Shown here: piece after piece, positions 33,950 through 35,121 of the stretch
Position numbering within the stretch: position 1 is the first letter of the stretch
How the letters are laid out: each line of letters starts with the position of its first letter
Source of the DNA: Synergistaceae bacterium
GTDB taxonomy: Bacteria; Synergistota; Synergistia; Synergistales; Aminobacteriaceae
DNA length: 35,121 nucleotides
Assembly: GCA_031274425.1 (NCBI GenBank)
Contig: JAISQE010000183.1
Coordinates: 1 to 35,121, forward strand
Reading direction: 5' to 3'
Notes under the pieces: generated by a model
Told to the model about the DNA's origin: nothing
Seen by the model: the letters and a program-made list of their open reading frames with translations, nothing else
Databases searched by the model: none
Made by a program: the position numbers and the translations under genes

Positions 33950-34887
33950 AAAAAATACTCGCGACCGGTTCCAACGGACAGATTGGAGTCGAACTGGTTC
34001 AGCACCTGAGAAAGATTTACGGTTCGGACAACGTGGTGGCCACGGCGCGCAAGAAAATTTCCGGGCCTGTGAGCGAGGGGGGCCCCTTCGCGCTTCTCGA
34101 CGCGAGAGACGGAAAGGCGCTGGGCGAGCTTCTGGATTCGTGGAAAATAGACACCGTCGTCCACTTGGCCGGCATTCTCTCCGCGCGTGGAGAGGCCGAG
34201 CCGCAACTGGCGTGGGATACGAACATGAACGGGCTCTACACGGTGCTGGAGGCGGCCAGGCCCAGGAAATGCGCGCTTTTTTTCCCCAGTTCCATCGCGG
34301 CCTTCGGCCCCGGAACGCCGCCCCAAAACACGCCGCAAGACACGATTCAGCGCCCATCGACCATCTACGGAGTCGCCAAAGTGGCGGGAGAACTGCTCTG
34401 CGACTACTACCACCTCAAATACGGTCTGGACACGCGCGGACTGCGATTTCCCGGTCTGATCTCCTACGAGGCGCTCCCCGGCGGAGGAACCACGGACTAC
34501 GCCGTCCACATCTACTACGAGGCGGCGGCGAAGGGCCGTTACACCAGCTACATCGGGAAGGGCAGTTTCATGGACATGATGTACATGCCCGACGCGCTCG
34601 ACGCCGTTGTTCGGCTGATGGAGGCCGATCCGTCGAAGCTCCGGCACCGCAGCGCGTTCAACATCTCCGCGATGAGCATCGACCCCGAGGGAATCGCGGC
34701 GTCTATTCGTCAGGTCATCCCGGAGTTCGATCTTTCCTACGAAGTGGACCCCATGCGCCAAGCGATAGCGGACTCGTGGCCGGACTCGCTCGACTGCTCG
34801 GCGGCCAGGGAGGAGTGGGGTTTCGCGCCCCGGTACGACCTCGACGCCATGACGCGCGACATGCTGCGAAGAGTGTCCCAAAAGTAA
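33946..34887 (+). CDS. tdh: L-threonine 3-dehydrogenase, SDR (epimerase-like) type
   Basis: This 313-residue extended short-chain dehydrogenase has the NAD-binding GSNGQIG (8-14), [23 protein letters not shown], catalytic Tyr141-x3-Lys145 (YGVAK), RFPGLIS, and the C-terminal YVxxP-like [16 protein letters not shown]. It matches the UDP-galactose-epimerase-like threonine dehydrogenases and not the zinc-dependent E. coli type. It oxidises threonine to 2-amino-3-oxobutyrate, which Kbl then splits. ATGA overlap with kbl confirms the start. Confidence 0.93.
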   Translation: MKKILATGSNGQIGVELVQHLRKIYGSDNVVATARKKISGPVSEGGPFALLDARDGKALGELLDSWKIDTVVHLAGILSARGEAEPQLAWDTNMNGLYTVLEAARPRKCALFFPSSIAAFGPGTPPQNTPQDTIQRPSTIYGVAKVAGELLCDYYHLKYGLDTRGLRFPGLISYEALPGGGTTDYAVHIYYEAAAKGRYTSYIGKGSFMDMMYMPDALDAVVRLMEADPSKLRHRSAFNISAMSIDPEGIAASIRQVIPEFDLSYEVDPMRQAIADSWPDSLDCSAAREEWGFAPRYDLDAMTRDMLRRVSQK

Positions 34888-34953
34888 GGCGTTTGGGAAT
34901 TGCGGCGCAGAGGATTAAAATGTGGAAGAGGGGACGTTTGTTTTATTTTTCGA

Positions 34954-35001
34954 CGTTTATTTTGTTTTTTATCGTTTTTTATCGTTTATTTTGTTTTTTA
35001 T
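34954..35001 (+). repeat. T-rich repeat with two exact 19-base copies
   Basis: CGTTTATTTTGTTTTTTAT occurs at 34954-34972 and 34983-35001, separated by CGTTTTTTAT, which looks like an internally deleted third copy. The 234 bases after tdh contain no gene; no clear terminator hairpin was found beyond the weak TGAGA/TCTCA pair near 35010-35028. Confidence 0.8.
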
Positions 35002-35043
35002 TAATACTTGAGAGTTCAAAGTTCTCAGTAGCGAGGTAAGAAC

Positions 35044-35105
35044 TAGACGGCCCTCAAATCGATTTTGTATAATCCTTTGGTTGAAGTCACTCAAACTAAA
35101 GGAGG
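35044..35105 (+). promoter_or_regulatory. Promoter and ribosome-binding site of a gene starting beyond the window
   Basis: TAGACG (35044-35049), 18 bases and a perfect TATAAT (35068-35073) form a promoter. AAAGGAGG (35098-35105) is a strong ribosome-binding site; the start codon (TTG at 35106 or a later codon) and the gene lie at or past the edge. Confidence 0.6.
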
Positions 35106-35121
35106 TTGCCATCGATAGAAG

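Overview
The window looks like chromosomal DNA of a Gram-negative, amino-acid-fermenting anaerobe of the phylum Synergistota. The main evidence is two predicted exported proteins ending in the Synergist-CTERM pattern (Gly/Ser-rich stretch, Gly-Cys-Asp, short hydrophobic helix, basic tail), at 3060-3170 and 13982-14130. The metabolic content agrees: a butyrate/4-hydroxybutyrate-type CoA-transferase, peptidases, peptide and small-molecule ABC importers, a chemoreceptor with an amino-acid-binding pocket motif, and a threonine degradation pair (kbl-tdh). Genes are GC-rich and closely packed, many joined by ATGA/GTGA/TAATG overlaps.

Layout. 1-3170: 3' part of a large exported LCAT-like lipase with N-terminal DGGY repeats. 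3258-5620 (minus): small tautomerase and a dCache chemoreceptor. 5712-5837: relic of an IS110-type transposase. 5921-6971: HIT protein, ribosomal protein S21 and YqeY, with promoter and terminator. 7132-7980 (minus): membrane-anchored alpha/beta hydrolase. 8164-9393: AAA ATPase with DUF4143. 9467-11194 (minus): second chemoreceptor. 11601-12947: CoA-transferase. 13217-13855: exported nitroreductase-like protein. 20575 down to 13982 (minus): pyrC-pyrK-pyrD, M20 amidohydrolase, pepA and a Synergist-CTERM protein whose anchor is frameshifted. 20649-25148: polyamine/iron-type ABC importer with a LOG-like gene inside. 25167-31588: oligopeptide importer operon (substrate-binding protein, dppB, dppC, MT-A70 adenine methyltransferase, dppD, dppF). 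32463 down to 31774 (minus): FCD-type GntR regulator, divergent from kbl-tdh (32768-34887). The window ends at the promoter and ribosome-binding site of a further gene.

The points most worth a second look are these. (1) The peptide-binding protein at 25167-27086 has its two halves in swapped order, as in a circular permutation. (2) An MT-A70 methyltransferase gene is embedded and translationally coupled between dppC and dppD. (3) Short tandem duplications of 11-17 bases recur between genes, often spanning a stop codon, and similar short-period repeats occur inside several coding regions. (4) A one-base frameshift breaks the Synergist-CTERM anchor of the protein downstream of pepA. (5) The first chemoreceptor carries the complete amino-acid recognition motif of dCache_1AA sensors. 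(6) Promoter-overlapping palindromes precede several isolated genes. No tRNA, rRNA or CRISPR array was seen.
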